Source of the DNA: Methylocystis iwaonis
GTDB lineage: Bacteria; Pseudomonadota; Alphaproteobacteria; Rhizobiales; Beijerinckiaceae
Length of the DNA stretch: 64,000 nt
Direction: 5' to 3'
Assembly: GCF_027925385.1 (NCBI RefSeq)
Contig: NZ_AP027142.1
Coordinates: 3,434,501-3,498,500 of the forward strand
Position numbers and translations under genes: made by a program. This document shows positions 1-8,688 of the stretch, in pieces. Numbering within the stretch: position 1 is the first letter of the stretch; each line of letters opens with the position of its first letter. The notes under the pieces were generated by a model. That model ran no database searches. It saw nothing but the letters and a program-made list of their open reading frames with translations, and was not told where the DNA came from.

Positions 1-2
1 GG

Positions 3-404
3 CGGGCCGTCACAAGCGTTCTGAGCGCCGTTCTGCTCGACACGCATGCGTGGGCATGGAGCCTGACGGACGATCCGCGGCTCTCCGAAGCGGCGCGTCG
101 GGCGATCGGATCGGCGGGCGTGGTCTATGTGAGCCCGATCACTTTCTATGAAATCGCCCAAAAGGTGCGGCTCGGCAAATGGCCCCAAATGGAGCCACAT
201 ATCGGGTCCCTGCCTGATCTGCTCCTCGAACAGGGCGGTCGCGCGGCCCGGTTTGACCCCGTTGTCTGCACTTTAGCGGGCACGATGGATTGGGCGCATC
301 GCGATCCCTTCGACCGGCTGATCGCAGCGACAGCGATACTGGACAGGCTGACGCTCGTTTCCGCCGATCCGGCGTTCGACGGCGTCTTACCGCGCCTTTG
401 GTAA
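3..404 (+). CDS. PIN-domain toxin, VapC-like (5' end outside window)
   Basis: The frame is open from the first bases of the window, so the start lies upstream; 133 codons are visible. The stretch LLDTHAWAW, with its metal-binding Asp, near the visible N-terminus is the hallmark opening of PIN-domain ribonucleases of VapBC systems. Further PIN features follow: SPITFYEIAQK in the middle, DPFDRLIAATA (conserved acidic residues) and SADPAFDG near the end. PIN toxins cleave RNA, often tRNA or rRNA. The partner antitoxin should be just upstream, out of view. Family assignment is firm; activity is inferred. Confidence 0.85.
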   Translation, partial: RAVTSVLSAVLLDTHAWAWSLTDDPRLSEAARRAIGSAGVVYVSPITFYEIAQKVRLGKWPQMEPHIGSLPDLLLEQGGRAARFDPVVCTLAGTMDWAHRDPFDRLIAATAILDRLTLVSADPAFDGVLPRLW

Positions 405-518
405 AAAAGCCGGCGAAACAGGCCCCTTCCTTGCGCCTTCCGCATAGTGTAGAAGCCGCCTAGGGATTAGGCGTCGAGCCCGGCCAGGCCGCGGCTCCGC
501 TCGGGAAGAAGGTCGAAA

Positions 519-1223
519 ATGCAGCAGGTCATTATCGCGATCCACCTGATGGTGGTGACGGCGCTCGTTATCCTCGTTCTTTATCAAAAGTCCGAGGGGG
601 GCGCGCTCGGCATGGGCGGCAGCGGCGTCTTCACCGGACGCGGCCAGGCCAATGCGCTCACCCGCGCGACCGGCATTCTCGCGACGATCTTCTTCCTCAC
701 CAGCATTGCGCTGACCGTGCTGCCGGCCTGGGAACGCCGCGCCGCGGGCGGCGACGACTGGACCAAGGCGATCGACCAGGGCGACATCAAGCTCAAGGAA
801 GTGAAGCCCGGCGAGAAGGCGCCGGAGGCCGGGAAAGACTCGGTCTTCGAGCAGCTCCAGCGCGCCCAGCAGAAGCGCCAGCAGAGCACGCCGGTCGCTC
901 CGGCCGAGGAAAAGCCGGCCCTCCGCCCGTCGCAGGAGCCGCCGAAGGCCGAGGCCCCGAAGTCCGAGCCGGCGACGGAAGCCCCCAAGACTGAGGCTCC
1001 GAAGGCCGAGGCTCCGAAGAACGAAGCGCCGGCCGCGGAAGCGCCCAAGGCCCCGGAGGCGACCAAGTCCGAAGCGCCGGCTCCCGCCGAGGCTCCGAAA
1101 GCTGAGGCTCCCAAGCCCGAGACCGCCGCGCCGGAAGCGCCCAAGGCCTCGGACGCGACCAAGGCCGAGACGCCCGCCGACAAGCCGTCGGCCCCGACGC
1201 AGTGGAAGTCGCCTACCCAATAA
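519..1223 (+). CDS. secG: SecG, protein-export translocase subunit with long Ala/Pro/Lys/Glu tail
   Basis: SecG is the small auxiliary subunit of the SecYEG channel in the inner membrane. The first 75 or so residues are classic SecG: a membrane segment (about residues 3-22), a cytoplasmic loop GALGMGGSGVFTGRGQANALTRATG, and a second membrane segment ending near residue 70. Family members usually stop at 75-130 residues; here a low-complexity tail of about 120 residues follows, made of degenerate EAPK/AEAPK units. The start is supported by a GAAGG ribosome site. secG followed by pyrG is a common order in this group of bacteria. Confidence 0.93.
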   Translation: MQQVIIAIHLMVVTALVILVLYQKSEGGALGMGGSGVFTGRGQANALTRATGILATIFFLTSIALTVLPAWERRAAGGDDWTKAIDQGDIKLKEVKPGEKAPEAGKDSVFEQLQRAQQKRQQSTPVAPAEEKPALRPSQEPPKAEAPKSEPATEAPKTEAPKAEAPKNEAPAAEAPKAPEATKSEAPAPAEAPKAEAPKPETAAPEAPKASDATKAETPADKPSAPTQWKSPTQ

Positions 1224-1320
1224 GCGCGCGGCTCCTTCACACAGACGACACGCAACTCCGCTGGGGAAGACTGCTTCCCCGGCGCAATCAGCGCTATCAA
1301 AATCCACCGAAAGGCGTTAG

Positions 1321-2961
<1,641 letters not shown>

Positions 2962-3010
2962 TTCCCTAGGATAGCTGGCTCCCCAACGAGCCTCGCAGCG
3001 TTTCCTTCGT

Positions 3011-3020
3011 CATGGCCGGG
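3011..3020. repeat. Left arm of a REP-like palindrome split by the IS481-family element
   Basis: ATGGCCGGG here pairs perfectly with CCCGGCCAT at 4296-4304 across a five-base loop, CTTGT. The loop is the target duplication of the inserted element, so the insertion went precisely into the loop of the hairpin. A sister palindrome with the complementary loop (ACAAG) is at 4359-4381. Confidence 0.7.
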
Positions 3021-3025
3021 CTTGT

Positions 3026-4290
3026 TGTTCAGTCCGGGAACATAGCCGACACATGTTCGGAGACATGACCGACGCCTTCGGGGTCGGTCAAGTCGATAGT
3101 TGTGATCTGATGCGAGGCGAAGCAGACGGCGAACCGACCGTCCTTGTCGCGGGGGCGGATGGCCAGGCGCTCTCCCCGAAAGGCTTGAGGCACTTTCCAC
3201 AGACGGCCCTTGAAGCTGATGTAGTCTTTGGAGCGCGGCACGATGCGCAGGATCTCGCCTTCGTCATATTCGGGCGCGGGCAGGCGCTTTGGCATCGGCC
3301 GCGGGCTTGGGCGGTAGCGGCTGGCGGGAGGCTTCTGGCCCAAGGCTTCATGGGGGCGTTCGAAATTATAGACCTCGCGCCAAGCATCGAAGGCGCGCTG
3401 GACCTGGGCTTGGTCGGCGAAGCGCTTCATGGCGAAGACTTCGGCCTTGAGGGTGCGATGGAAGCGCTCGTTCTTGCCGCGGCCTTGCGGGTGATAGGGC
3501 CGGGAATAGATGACTTTAACGTCCAGCTTCAAAAGCCAGAGCCGCAAGGCCGTCCAATGGCCCGAGGCGTCCCCCCACGGCGCGCCGTTATCGACGAACA
3601 GGGCGTCAGGCAAACCATAGCGTTCGAACGTCGTCGTCAAATGGCCTTGAACTGTCGGGCCTTGTTGATTGCCGCAGGCTTTGAGGCAAGGCGCAAAGCG
3701 AGAGTGATCGTCCACGATGGTCAAAGGGTGGCAGCGGCGGCCGTCGGCGAGCTTGATCCAACCTTTGAAGTCCATCTGCCAGAGCTGATTGGGGGCGTCC
3801 TTCTCGAAGCGCTGATAGGGCCCGGCCGGCGCGCCTGCGGGCAAGACAATGCGGCCGCGCCGGCTCAATATGACGTGGATGGTCGAAGAGGCGGGAACGG
3901 CGTGGCCGCGCTCTTCCAGAACGCGCCGGATTTTGCGCGCGCCCCAGGCTGGATGGTCGTCCCGCACCGACAGCACCAGCGCTTCGGTCTCGGCCGCGCT
4001 CCGCGAGGGGCTGTTGCGCGGCCGGCGGGAGCGATCGGCCAGCCCCGCCTCGCCTTCGGCCCAGCGGGCCAACCATTTGTAACCCGTATCCGGGTGTATG
4101 CCGAACCGGCGGCATAGTTCCCGCCGGTTCGCCCCCTCCTGGCTCGCAAGCCGCACAAACTCCCGACGCTGTTCCACGATCGACACCTCCAGCCACGGCA
4201 TGGACGGCCCTCCAAATTGCCAATCCAAGCCATTGTGAACGTGTCGGCTATGTCCCCGAACACCCGTCGGTCATCTATCCGGACTGAACA
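3026..4290 (-). mobile_element. Intact IS481-family insertion sequence with CTTGT target duplication
   Basis: Both ends begin with TGTTCAGTCCGG reading inward, followed by related but not identical blocks: GAACATAGCCGACAC at the left, ATAGATGACCGACGG at the right. Inside each end lies a second related block, so transposase probably binds several sites. A perfect five-base duplication, CTTGT, flanks the element (3021-3025 and 4291-4295). With its full-length transposase the element looks intact and recently inserted; length is 1265 bases. Confidence 0.9.
3029..4201 (-). CDS. IS481-family DDE transposase
   Basis: About 390 residues from the preferred start MPWLEVSIVEQR; an in-frame start nine codons further upstream also exists. 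An N-terminal helix-turn-helix (RRELCRRFGIHPDTGYKWLARW) is followed by an rve/DDE core: WQMDFKGW (first Asp), FVDNGAPWG (second Asp) and GKNERFHRTLKAE (Glu), then the YNFERPHEALG signature and a C-terminal SH3-like tail. No frameshift is visible. The gene fills its element and its coding end lies at the left terminus. Confidence 0.9.
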   Translation of the reverse strand: MPWLEVSIVEQRREFVRLASQEGANRRELCRRFGIHPDTGYKWLARWAEGEAGLADRSRRPRNSPSRSAAETEALVLSVRDDHPAWGARKIRRVLEERGHAVPASSTIHVILSRRGRIVLPAGAPAGPYQRFEKDAPNQLWQMDFKGWIKLADGRRCHPLTIVDDHSRFAPCLKACGNQQGPTVQGHLTTTFERYGLPDALFVDNGAPWGDASGHWTALRLWLLKLDVKVIYSRPYHPQGRGKNERFHRTLKAEVFAMKRFADQAQVQRAFDAWREVYNFERPHEALGQKPPASRYRPSPRPMPKRLPAPEYDEGEILRIVPRSKDYISFKGRLWKVPQAFRGERLAIRPRDKDGRFAVCFASHQITTIDLTDPEGVGHVSEHVSAMFPD

Positions 4291-4358
4291 CTTGTCCCGG
4301 CCATCCACGCCAAGACACTGCGGCTTTCGATCGACGTAGTCATGGCGGCGCCGCGTGG

Positions 4359-4381
4359 ATGCCCGGCACAAGGCCGGGCAT
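4359..4381. repeat. REP-like palindrome
   Basis: ATGCCCGGC, loop ACAAG, GCCGGGCAT: nine-base perfect arms with the same loop (in complement) as the palindrome split by the IS481-family element 60 bases to the left. The pair resembles a two-REP unit between genes. Confidence 0.6.
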
Positions 4382-4448
4382 GACGTGAACTGGATTTGCG
4401 AACTCTAGGCTTCATAAGTTATACTGACGTATAACTTGAGGCTATCCA

Positions 4449-4706
4449 ATGCCCACAACCACTCTTCGGAAAGTCGGCGGGTCAGTCATGTTGGCTCTGC
4501 CGCCTGCCATTCTCGACCTCCTTAACTTGAAGGCCGGGGCGACGGTTGGCGTCTCCGTCGAAGACGGCAAGCTTGTTATCGCGCCAGCGTCAAAGCCGCG
4601 CTACACGCTCGGCGACCTTCTCGCCCAATGCGACGCCCAGGGCGAATCTTCCGAGGAAGATCGCGCCTGGCTCGGTGATAAGCCGCAAGGCTCGGAGCTG
4701 CTCTGA
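4449..4706 (+). CDS. AbrB/MazE-type antitoxin
   Basis: An 85-residue protein whose N-terminal half (LRKVGGSVMLALPPAILDLLNLKAG, then VSVEDGKLVIAP) is the swapped-hairpin AbrB/MazE DNA-binding fold. The acidic C-terminal part is the probable toxin-binding segment. Such antitoxins repress their own operon and neutralise the paired MazF. The toxin gene starts one base after its stop. An inverted AT-rich motif (TTATACTGACGTATAA) just upstream, at 4419-4434, is a plausible operator. Confidence 0.85.
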   Translation: MPTTTLRKVGGSVMLALPPAILDLLNLKAGATVGVSVEDGKLVIAPASKPRYTLGDLLAQCDAQGESSEEDRAWLGDKPQGSELL

Positions 4707-4707
4707 C

Positions 4708-5040
4708 ATGGAGCGCGGCGACATCTACCTCGTCTCGCTCGATCCGACCTCGGGGCACGAGCAACGGGGCGCGCGGCCGGTGCTCATCGTCTCGGCGACG
4801 GCCTTCAACAAAATAACGAAAACGCCCATCGTCCTGCCGATTACCAGCAGCGGCAATTTCGCGCGCACAGCCGGCTTTGCAGTGTCTCTCTCGGGCGCAG
4901 GCACGCAGACGACCGGCGTCATCCGTTGCGACCAGCCGCGCGCCCTCGACCTCGGCGCACGCCGTGGCCGCAAGCTCGAAAGCGCACCGCCGGAAATCGT
5001 CGACGAAGCGCTCGCCAAGCTCGCCGCCATTTTGGAATAG
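4708..5040 (+). CDS. MazF/PemK-type mRNA interferase toxin
   Basis: 110 residues starting at ATG directly after the antitoxin stop. MERGDIYLVSLDPTSGHEQRGARPVLIVS is the diagnostic MazF/PemK opening, followed by the PIVLPITS strand and the GVIRCDQPRALDL segment. Known members are sequence-specific endoribonucleases inhibited by their MazE partner. Full length, no damage seen. A longer in-frame opening upstream overlaps the antitoxin and is not needed. Confidence 0.9.
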   Translation: MERGDIYLVSLDPTSGHEQRGARPVLIVSATAFNKITKTPIVLPITSSGNFARTAGFAVSLSGAGTQTTGVIRCDQPRALDLGARRGRKLESAPPEIVDEALAKLAAILE

Positions 5041-5061
5041 CGCCAGAGCGTCGACTCTCAG

Positions 5062-5112
5062 TCGGCCGACGGTCGGCCCCCCATCGTCGCCCGCTCCAGC
5101 AGAACACTCGCA
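5062..5112 (-). pseudogene. Possible scrap of an RHH-protein 3' end
   Basis: The minus-strand reading ends in [15 protein letters not shown] and a stop, closely resembling the C-terminus VLERAKERRPSDD of the ribbon-helix-helix protein at 5911-6216; the DNA is clearly similar too. It directly adjoins the pyrG scrap, suggesting a mosaic of duplicated gene ends. Short, so tentative. Confidence 0.4.
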
Positions 5113-5244
5113 TCGCGGATATCTACGGCAAGACCTGACCCAAATCTCCGAGCGCCACCGGCGCTGAAGTCGCGGCCGTTCGAACCGCATCCGCTGTTCG
5201 CGAGCTTTATTGCGGCGGCGAAGGCGCAGAGCCGGTTGGTGTGA
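5109..5244 (+). pseudogene. Decayed second copy of the pyrG 3' end
   Basis: Positions 5164-5244 repeat the last 81 bases of pyrG (2881-2961), stop codon included, with a single mismatch. Just before it, 5109-5159 matches pyrG 2693 to about 2740 with a five-base insertion and a few changes; the 140 or so bases between these parts of pyrG are missing. It is therefore a fragment with an internal deletion, not an independent gene. The two copies bracket the IS481-family element and the MazEF pair. Confidence 0.9.
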
Positions 5245-5299
5245 CCGAAGTGTTGGGATAGAGGCGGTCGAAGGCTATAATCCGGGCAGGAGGCCGCCA

Positions 5300-5533
5300 A
5301 TGTCCGACCCATCGCGCCGCATTATTCTCGACTCCGAAATTCTGGCCGGCAAACCAATTGTCCGCGGCACGCGCCTTTCGGTCGAGTTTGTCATCGGCCT
5401 TATGGCGGATGGCTGGAGCGAGGCCGATATCCTGCGCAACTATCCGGCGCTGGCGCACGAGGATATCTCTGCCTGCCTTGCCTATGCGCGAGACGCTCTG
5501 AGATCCGAGAAAACCTACCCCAGCGCCGCCTGA
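5300..5533 (+). CDS. DUF433-family antitoxin
   Basis: 77 residues from the ATG at 5300, preceded by AGGAGG. The sequence RIILDSEILAGKPIVRGTRLSVEFVIGLMADGWSEADILRNYPAL is the typical DUF433 winged-helix-like domain, commonly the antitoxin partner of DUF5615 proteins. The stop lies one base before the next start, so the two are translationally coupled. The first residues overlap nothing in the pyrG scrap. Antitoxin role is inferred from family and pairing. Confidence 0.85.
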   Translation: MSDPSRRIILDSEILAGKPIVRGTRLSVEFVIGLMADGWSEADILRNYPALAHEDISACLAYARDALRSEKTYPSAA

Positions 5534-5534
5534 C

Positions 5535-5891
5535 ATGCGCTTCCTCGCCGATGAAAACTTCCCCGGCGAGGCGGTGACGGCGCTGCGCTCAGCAGGGCAC
5601 GACATTCTCTGGGTAAGCGAGACGGCGTCTGGCGCGAGTGACGCCCGCGTCCTGGAAATGGCGGTTGCGCAAGCGCGCATCCTTCTGACTTTCGATAAGG
5701 ATTTCGGCGAGCTTGCGTGGCGCAAAGGTCATTCGGCCTGTTGCGGGATTATTCTTTTCCGCTTGCCGACGCCGCCAGCGCAATCGATCGGCGCGACGTT
5801 GCTCGCTCGAATAGAAGAACGCGGTGACTGGGAAAGTCACTTTTCCGTAATCGAGCCCGGCAGAGTCCGGATGCGCGCGATGAGGGCTTAA
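5535..5891 (+). CDS. DUF5615 PIN-like toxin
   Basis: 118 residues starting MRFLADENFPGEAVTALRSAGHD, a signature of the DUF5615/Mut7-C-like PIN group: Asp-Glu-Asn near the N-terminus, then LLTFDKDFGELAW with the second acidic cluster. Family members act as ribonuclease-type toxins. It is paired with the DUF433 gene one base upstream and is convergent with the RHH gene downstream, 19 bases apart. Confidence 0.85.
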   Translation: MRFLADENFPGEAVTALRSAGHDILWVSETASGASDARVLEMAVAQARILLTFDKDFGELAWRKGHSACCGIILFRLPTPPAQSIGATLLARIEERGDWESHFSVIEPGRVRMRAMRA

Positions 5892-5910
5892 CCCAGCCCG
5901 GGAAGTGTAT

Positions 5911-6216
5911 TCAGTCGTCGGACGGCCGGCGCTCCTTCGCCCGCTCCAGCACAAACACCCGCAGCGCAGAGGAGAGATTCGCCTCGCCGCGCTCGGCGTC
6001 CACGCGCGCAACCAACCCGGCAAGCGAGACGCCGTCCTTTGCCGCGATGCCTTTCAGCGCGCGCCAGAAGGCGTCTTCTAGCGAGACGCTGGTGCGGTGG
6101 CCGGCGATGACGATGGAATGTTTGACGACCCGGACGCCGGACTTGCGGCCTTCCGGCTGCGGACCTTCGCCGAAGCCATCCGCTTGCGCGCCGGAAGGCG
6201 CGCGGTCCGTGCTCAT
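5911..6216 (-). CDS. Ribbon-helix-helix domain protein
   Basis: 101 residues. The core SIVIAGHRTSVSLEDAFWRALKGIAAKDGVSLAGLVARVDAER is the RHH_4-type domain found in many alphaproteobacteria, followed by a short helix and a charged tail; the first 30 residues look disordered. The fold suggests DNA binding, but the target is unknown. It is the last gene of a three-gene group with sspB and a DUF4169 gene; its start overlaps the preceding stop (ATGA). Confidence 0.8.
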   Translation of the reverse strand: MSTDRAPSGAQADGFGEGPQPEGRKSGVRVVKHSIVIAGHRTSVSLEDAFWRALKGIAAKDGVSLAGLVARVDAERGEANLSSALRVFVLERAKERRPSDD

Positions 6217-6395
6217 GGGGCGTCATCGCGCTTATGCGCGTCGAGCTTGGCGGCCTCCAGCCGCTTTTGCGCGTCGGTCAGGTCGCGCTCCGCTTTCGTG
6301 CGGCCGAAAGCGACGCGATTCTCCTGCGCCTGCGCCTCTTTCTCGCGCTTCGCGCGGTCCTTGCGGGCGCGGCGGAGATTGACGACTTCGGCCAT
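6213..6395 (-). CDS. DUF4169 small basic protein
   Basis: 60 residues, mostly charged helix: MAEVVNLRRARKDRAKREKEAQAQENRVAFGRTKAERDL. This matches the small DUF4169 family that sits beside sspB in Hyphomicrobiales. No function is known. Its start shares one base with the sspB stop (TGATG) and its stop overlaps the next start by four bases, so the three genes are surely co-translated. Confidence 0.8.
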   Translation of the reverse strand: MAEVVNLRRARKDRAKREKEAQAQENRVAFGRTKAERDLTDAQKRLEAAKLDAHKRDDAP

Positions 6396-6961
6396 CAGGT
6401 CTTTTTGCGGAATGCGTCGATGGAGACGACCTTGGCGTCGCCTTCGCCTTCCGCGGCTTCGGCGGCCGCAGGCTTGGGACTATCCGCCTTCTCCAGCTTT
6501 TGGGGCTCTGGCTTTGCCTCGGCCTTCTCCTCGGCCGGGCGCGCCGCGACGAGGCTCGGGCGCGTGGGCGAAACCTCTTCCTCCTCTTCCTCCTCCTCGA
6601 GATCGGCAGCCTCGAAGCGCAGGCCGAACTCCACCGACGGATCGTAGAAGCCGGTGATCGAGGCGTAGGGGACGTAGAGGCGCTCGGGGATCGAGCGGAA
6701 GGACAGGGTGACGCCGAAGCCCTCGTCGTCGACCTCGAGGTTGGTATATTGATGCTGCAGGATGATCGTCAGCTCCTGCGGCCATTGCTCGGCCAGACGG
6801 CGCGAGATTTTCACGCCGGGCGCGTCGGTTTTGAAGCTTATGGTGAAGTGATGATCGCCGGGTAGATAGCCGCTCGCCGCCACATCTCCCAAAACCTTGC
6901 GCACCACGCTGCGCATCGCATCCTGAACGAGTAGATCGTAACGAATAAGATCAGTGGCCAT
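6395..6961 (-). CDS. sspB: SspB-type ClpXP adaptor
   Basis: 188 residues of the alphaproteobacterial SspB family. The folded part (roughly residues 1-130: MATDLIRYDLLVQDAMRSVVRKVL, then HHFTISFKTDAPGVKISRRL and the FGVTLSFRSIPERLYVPYASI strands) binds the ssrA tag and hands tagged proteins to ClpXP. A long acidic linker leads to a C-terminal ClpX-binding tail ending KVVSIDAFRKKT. The tmRNA gene that makes the tag lies directly upstream on the same strand, a fitting neighbour. Confidence 0.92.
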   Translation of the reverse strand: MATDLIRYDLLVQDAMRSVVRKVLGDVAASGYLPGDHHFTISFKTDAPGVKISRRLAEQWPQELTIILQHQYTNLEVDDEGFGVTLSFRSIPERLYVPYASITGFYDPSVEFGLRFEAADLEEEEEEEEVSPTRPSLVAARPAEEKAEAKPEPQKLEKADSPKPAAAEAAEGEGDAKVVSIDAFRKKT

Positions 6962-7045
6962 GCGCTCTTCCCCGGCGCATGGTCCCGTCCCAAAAGGGGC
7001 GCCACGATCACGCGCCTGCGCCCAGCCTCCCGGCCAGCGCGAAAA

Positions 7046-7381
7046 ATGAAGTGGAGGCTTCTGTTGCCAGGCGCCTCCGAGCCCCGCCTAGAAGTGCTAA
7101 CCCCTAGGGCTTTGATCCCAGTTTGGGCGCCGCATTACGCGGCGACGGCCACCGGAGCATAGTTGTCGTTGGCAACTATAAGGTTTGACCCGATAACGGC
7201 GGTATCATGCCGAGCGAAAAAGCACCCTTTACGCCCCCGTCGATCCTATTTCGCCCCCGCCGCAGCGCGCCGTGACGCGCTGTGGTGGAGGCGCCGGGTA
7301 CCGCCCCCGGGTCCGGATGGTTTATTTCGATGTTCGTTTATCGCCATAGCCGGCGCGAACCGGCAGAACGAATATAGGGGT
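7046..7381 (-). ncRNA. ssrA: Circularly permuted two-piece tmRNA
   Basis: On the minus strand an acceptor piece comes first (about 7381 down to the CCA at 7283). It is followed by a short processed spacer (7282-7259) with a hairpin, then the coding piece starting at 7258. The coding-piece start GGGGGCG pairs with CGCCTCC just before ACCA, rebuilding a seven-base acceptor stem. The tag frame at 7173-7135 reads ANDNYAPVAVAA and stop. A GC hairpin at about 7052-7077, followed by a T-run on the minus strand, is the probable terminator. Outer ends are approximate. Permuted split tmRNA is established for alphaproteobacteria. sspB follows downstream. Confidence 0.93.
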
Positions 7382-7660
7382 TTGGACGCGTTTGTGAAAG
7401 GGGAGCGACGAACTCCGTCGGATCATCCTCTTCTAATGGAAGACGAGCCGGGGCGAGAGCGCTTGCGGCATGCGCTCGGCCTGTCCCTGCGCCAAAATTA
7501 ATCCCGACAGCCCGCCAAGTGGGCGCTTTCCGCCTTGTATGCGGGCGATCTTCCCAATAGTTTGGCGACCGCGAAAAATCGCGGCGCGAGAGCCCGGCTC
7601 CCCTTGGGGAGGCGGCGGCTCGCGCTTTCCGCGCCGCCCGTTCTCTTTAGGAATCGCTGC

Positions 7661-8545
7661 ATGTCCGTGCTGATCGACAAGAACACCAAAGTCATCACTC
7701 AAGGCTTCACCGGGAAGACCGCCACTTTCCATTCGGAACAGGCGATCGCCTATGGAACCAAGATGGTCGGCGGCGTGTCTCCGGGCAAAGGCGGCTCCAG
7801 CCATCTGGGCCTCCCCGTCTTCGACACGGTCGTGGAAGCGCGCGAGAAAACCGGCGCCGAGGCCTCGGTCATCTATGTCCCGCCGCCGGGCGCGGCCGAC
7901 GCCATCTGCGAGGCGATCGACGCGGAAATCCCGCTGATCGTCTGCATCACCGAGGGCGTGCCGGTGCAGGACATGATCCGCGTCAAGCGCTCGCTGTCAG
8001 GCTCCAAGTCCCGCCTCATCGGGCCGAACTGCCCGGGCGTCGTCACCGCGGGCGAGAGCAAGATCGGCATCATGCCCGGCAATATCTTCTCGAAGGGCTC
8101 GGTCGGCGTCGTGTCGCGCTCCGGCACGCTGACCTATGAAGCCGTCTTCCAGACGAGCCGCGAGGGCCTCGGCCAGACGAGCGCGGTCGGCATCGGCGGC
8201 GATCCGGTCAAGGGCTCCGACTTCATCGAGATCCTGGAGCTCTTCCTCGCCGACGAGGCGACGAAGTCGATCATCATGATCGGCGAGATCGGCGGCTCGG
8301 CCGAGGAAGAAGCGGCCCAATTCTTGAAGGACGAAGCCAAGCGCGGTCGCAAGAAGCCCATGGTGGGCTTCATTGCCGGCCGCACGGCCCCTCCCGGCCG
8401 TCGAATGGGCCACGCCGGCGCGATTATTTCGGGCGGCAAGGGCGACGCCGAGAGCAAGATCGCGGCGATGGAATCGGCCGGCATTCGCGTGTCGCCGTCT
8501 CCGGCCCGTCTGGGCAAGACTTTGGTCGAGGTGCTCAAAGGTTAG
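7661..8545 (+). CDS. sucD: Succinyl-CoA synthetase alpha subunit
   Basis: 294 residues starting at the ATG after TTTAGGA; the in-frame extension upstream lacks family similarity. N-terminal CoA-binding Rossmann domain ([20 protein letters not shown]), then GPNCPGVV and the phospho-His loop [10 protein letters not shown]. It makes succinate, CoA and ATP/GTP from succinyl-CoA together with SucC. Sequence details such as [22 protein letters not shown] fit SucD better than the related malate-CoA ligase subunit MtkB. The usual upstream partner sucC is absent; tmRNA lies there instead. Confidence 0.93.
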   Translation: MSVLIDKNTKVITQGFTGKTATFHSEQAIAYGTKMVGGVSPGKGGSSHLGLPVFDTVVEAREKTGAEASVIYVPPPGAADAICEAIDAEIPLIVCITEGVPVQDMIRVKRSLSGSKSRLIGPNCPGVVTAGESKIGIMPGNIFSKGSVGVVSRSGTLTYEAVFQTSREGLGQTSAVGIGGDPVKGSDFIEILELFLADEATKSIIMIGEIGGSAEEEAAQFLKDEAKRGRKKPMVGFIAGRTAPPGRRMGHAGAIISGGKGDAESKIAAMESAGIRVSPSPARLGKTLVEVLKG

Positions 8546-8589
8546 GCGCAGCCGCGCCTCTTCTATACCGCCTCGAGGAACTTAAATTA

Positions 8590-8618
8590 GAGGCGACGCC
8601 GCAAGTCGGCGGCGCCTC
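8590..8618. repeat. GC hairpin between sucD and sucA
   Basis: GAGGCGACGCCG and CGGCGGCGCCTC form a nearly perfect 12-base stem with a five-base loop. There is no following T-run, so it may stabilise mRNA or attenuate rather than terminate strongly. Confidence 0.5.
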
Positions 8619-8688
8619 GAAATCAGCCTTCGGCGGCGGGTTGCATGCTCGCAGACGCGCCATCGTCGGCTCCAAGAGAAGCGAGACA

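Noticed and set aside
584..1300. Long minus-strand frames opposite secG
   Set aside because: They are mirror images of the repetitive EAPK codons and have the skewed Ala/Gly/Ser composition of an antisense shadow.
7163..7501. 112-codon plus-strand frame before sucD
   Set aside because: It lies antisense to the tmRNA gene, whose stem and tag frame are unambiguous; the protein has no family features.
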